This document shows positions 4,539 to 5,483 of a stretch of 5,483 bases of DNA, piece by piece. The notes beneath the pieces were generated by a model. The model worked only from the letters and a program-made list of their open reading frames with translations, searched no databases and was not told the origin of the DNA. The stretch comes from JACQSU01 sp964359785. Lineage in GTDB: Archaea > Nanobdellota > Nanobdellia > Woesearchaeales > JAGWAF01. Position 1 is the first letter of the stretch; every line of letters starts with the position of its first letter. Position numbers and translations under genes: made by a program. The stretch spans positions 1-5,483 of the forward strand of contig CAYHWL010000098.1 of assembly GCA_964359785.1 (NCBI GenBank), written 5' to 3'.

Positions 4539-5336
4539 ATGAGACCTAGATTTCTAAACCCCGTATTCCTCATTTTTCTGATTGTCGGGCTGCTTTTGAT
4601 TGGCGCTTGTGATGATCTGAGAGGAGGTTCGAATTTTGTGTTCTTGCCTGCCGCAGTGTTGCCGGAAGCGAAATTAGGCGCCCCATTTGACTACACTTTT
4701 TGTATCCCTGATTTGGCGAGGTCAGGCGCGACGTGCGGCGCTCTTGCGGGTAAGACCGTGGATCCGATAGGCGGCACTCCGCCATATTCTTTTTCTGTGC
4801 AGTTTGGTGGTGGATTCCTTCCGCCAGGGCTTGCGCTAGAACAAAATGGCCTTCTAAGGGGCACCCCCACACTTATTGGCAGATACACTTTTGGGATCTG
4901 CGCAAAAGACCAGCTGGAGGAAAGATGCCAGACTGTCTCTATTGTGGTGAGCGGGTCTAGAGCCGCGACAGCTGTCAAGATATCTGATATCACCTGTCAA
5001 GTCCTAGACCATAGCCCTTACAACACAGATGATGGGAATGTGGAGCTGACAGCGAAGGGCACAGCATCTGGACCGCTGGATGCCAATCTTTTTATGCCTG
5101 CTTGGACCAAGAGTTTTGATTGCGGCGTGTGGTCGTATGAGCCAAAAAGTCACATCAAGCAGTGTTATCGCAGGCAAGGCGATCCGGAGTCAACTACCTG
5201 GAGCGCTGTATCCGAGCCTATCTATGGTAATATCGAGGAGTCCAGTCGGGTCACCAATACTCTGGTGAGTATTTATGCCATCGATGATGCCGATGATAAG
5301 GTAGACACGAGAAAAGGCGCGCCGTGCGGGAATTGA
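4539..5336 (+). CDS. Cysteine-rich lipoprotein with putative-Ig (He_PIG) domain
   Basis: This 265-residue protein is probably exported and lipid-anchored. It has a basic MRPRF start, a hydrophobic segment at 8-22 and a lipobox LLIGAC with lipidation at C24. Residues about 36-137 form a putative-Ig (He_PIG) domain with the hallmark GGTPPYSFSV (78-87), LPPGLAL..NGLLRGTPT (94-111) and IGRYTFGICAKD (113-124). Such domains are cadherin/Ig-like beta-sandwich units of surface proteins. The region 145-265 has no recognised family; it may form a second beta domain and ends in APCGN. Apart from C24 there are eight cysteines (55, 66, 121, 130, 153, 195, 209, 263). This even number would allow four disulfides in an exported protein. 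A leaderless start at 4539 is supported by the TATA box. A small T-rich hairpin follows the stop. The ligand and role are unknown; adhesion or surface structure is inferred from the fold. Confidence 0.85.
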   Translation: MRPRFLNPVFLIFLIVGLLLIGACDDLRGGSNFVFLPAAVLPEAKLGAPFDYTFCIPDLARSGATCGALAGKTVDPIGGTPPYSFSVQFGGGFLPPGLALEQNGLLRGTPTLIGRYTFGICAKDQLEERCQTVSIVVSGSRAATAVKISDITCQVLDHSPYNTDDGNVELTAKGTASGPLDANLFMPAWTKSFDCGVWSYEPKSHIKQCYRRQGDPESTTWSAVSEPIYGNIEESSRVTNTLVSIYAIDDADDKVDTRKGAPCGN

Positions 5337-5348
5337 GGCGGACACATT

Positions 5349-5365
5349 CAGAAAAGGTTTTTCTG
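5349..5365 (+). terminator. Small T-rich hairpin after the Ig-domain lipoprotein gene
   Basis: CAGAAAA (5349-5355) and TTTTCTG (5359-5365) form a perfect 7-base inverted repeat around GGT, with a TTTTT run at 5358-5362. It begins 12 bases after the stop codon. Archaeal termination often needs only a T-rich stretch, so this may be the end of the transcript. The stem is A/T-rich and weak. Confidence 0.4.
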
Positions 5366-5483
5366 CACGTTTACGATTCGGTTGTTCATTGTCTGCGAGG
5401 AAGCGATCGCGTCAGATGATTTATCACCATGGGGTGTTGCATAAATCGGTGATTGGTGGCCTTAGCAGGTAGCCGTCTTGATT

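Noticed and set aside
4620..4640. GGTTCGAAT resembling a tRNA T-loop
   Set aside because: It lies inside the Ig-domain lipoprotein coding sequence and no acceptor, D or anticodon stems pair around it.
1..5483. CRISPR array, insertion sequence or integrase site
   Set aside because: No regularly spaced repeats, transposase motifs or terminal inverted repeats were seen on either strand.

Overview
The window looks archaeal and is most likely from a small-genome (DPANN-type) lineage. Four genes have an A/T-rich archaeal TATA-box-like element (for example TTTATTAAT and TTTATAAC). In two cases it is centred 25-26 bases before the ATG with no ribosome binding site, the arrangement of leaderless archaeal transcripts. 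A third gene fits the same spacing if an internal ATG is used. The protein families (stand-alone ThiI PP-loop domain, zinc-ribbon/AbrB antitoxin, DUF5680) also occur in archaea. The lineage is an inference; no rRNA or tRNA gene is present to fix it.

Layout. Positions 161-1877, minus strand: a probable two-gene operon. A citrate synthase-fold protein comes first and a ThiI-like PP-loop protein without a THUMP domain follows 31 bases later. The citrate synthase homologue keeps the fold signatures but has replaced all three catalytic residues. Positions 2040-3092, minus strand: a lipoprotein with a six-bladed TolB-like propeller and its own TATA box. Positions 3093-3411: about 320 bases with no convincing gene, ending in a strong hairpin. 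Positions 3412-3900, minus strand: a toxin-antitoxin-like pair made of a 48-residue ORF resembling the C-terminal end of a small toxin, and a two-domain antitoxin-like protein (YgiT/MqsA zinc ribbon plus AbrB/MazE domain). They are coupled by a strong Shine-Dalgarno sequence. Positions 3901-4016: a short divergent promoter region with an operator-like inverted repeat. Positions 4017-4499, plus strand: a DUF5680 protein. Positions 4539-5336, plus strand: a cysteine-rich lipoprotein with a putative-Ig (He_PIG) domain. Positions 5337-5483 hold a small T-rich hairpin and no convincing gene.

How the genes relate. The only clear functional units are the citrate synthase-like/ThiI-like pair and the toxin-antitoxin-like pair. 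The others appear to be independently transcribed single genes, and two of them encode surface-anchored lipoproteins. The most unusual element is the citrate synthase fold with a dismantled active site placed directly upstream of a reduced tRNA/thiamine sulfur-transfer type enzyme.
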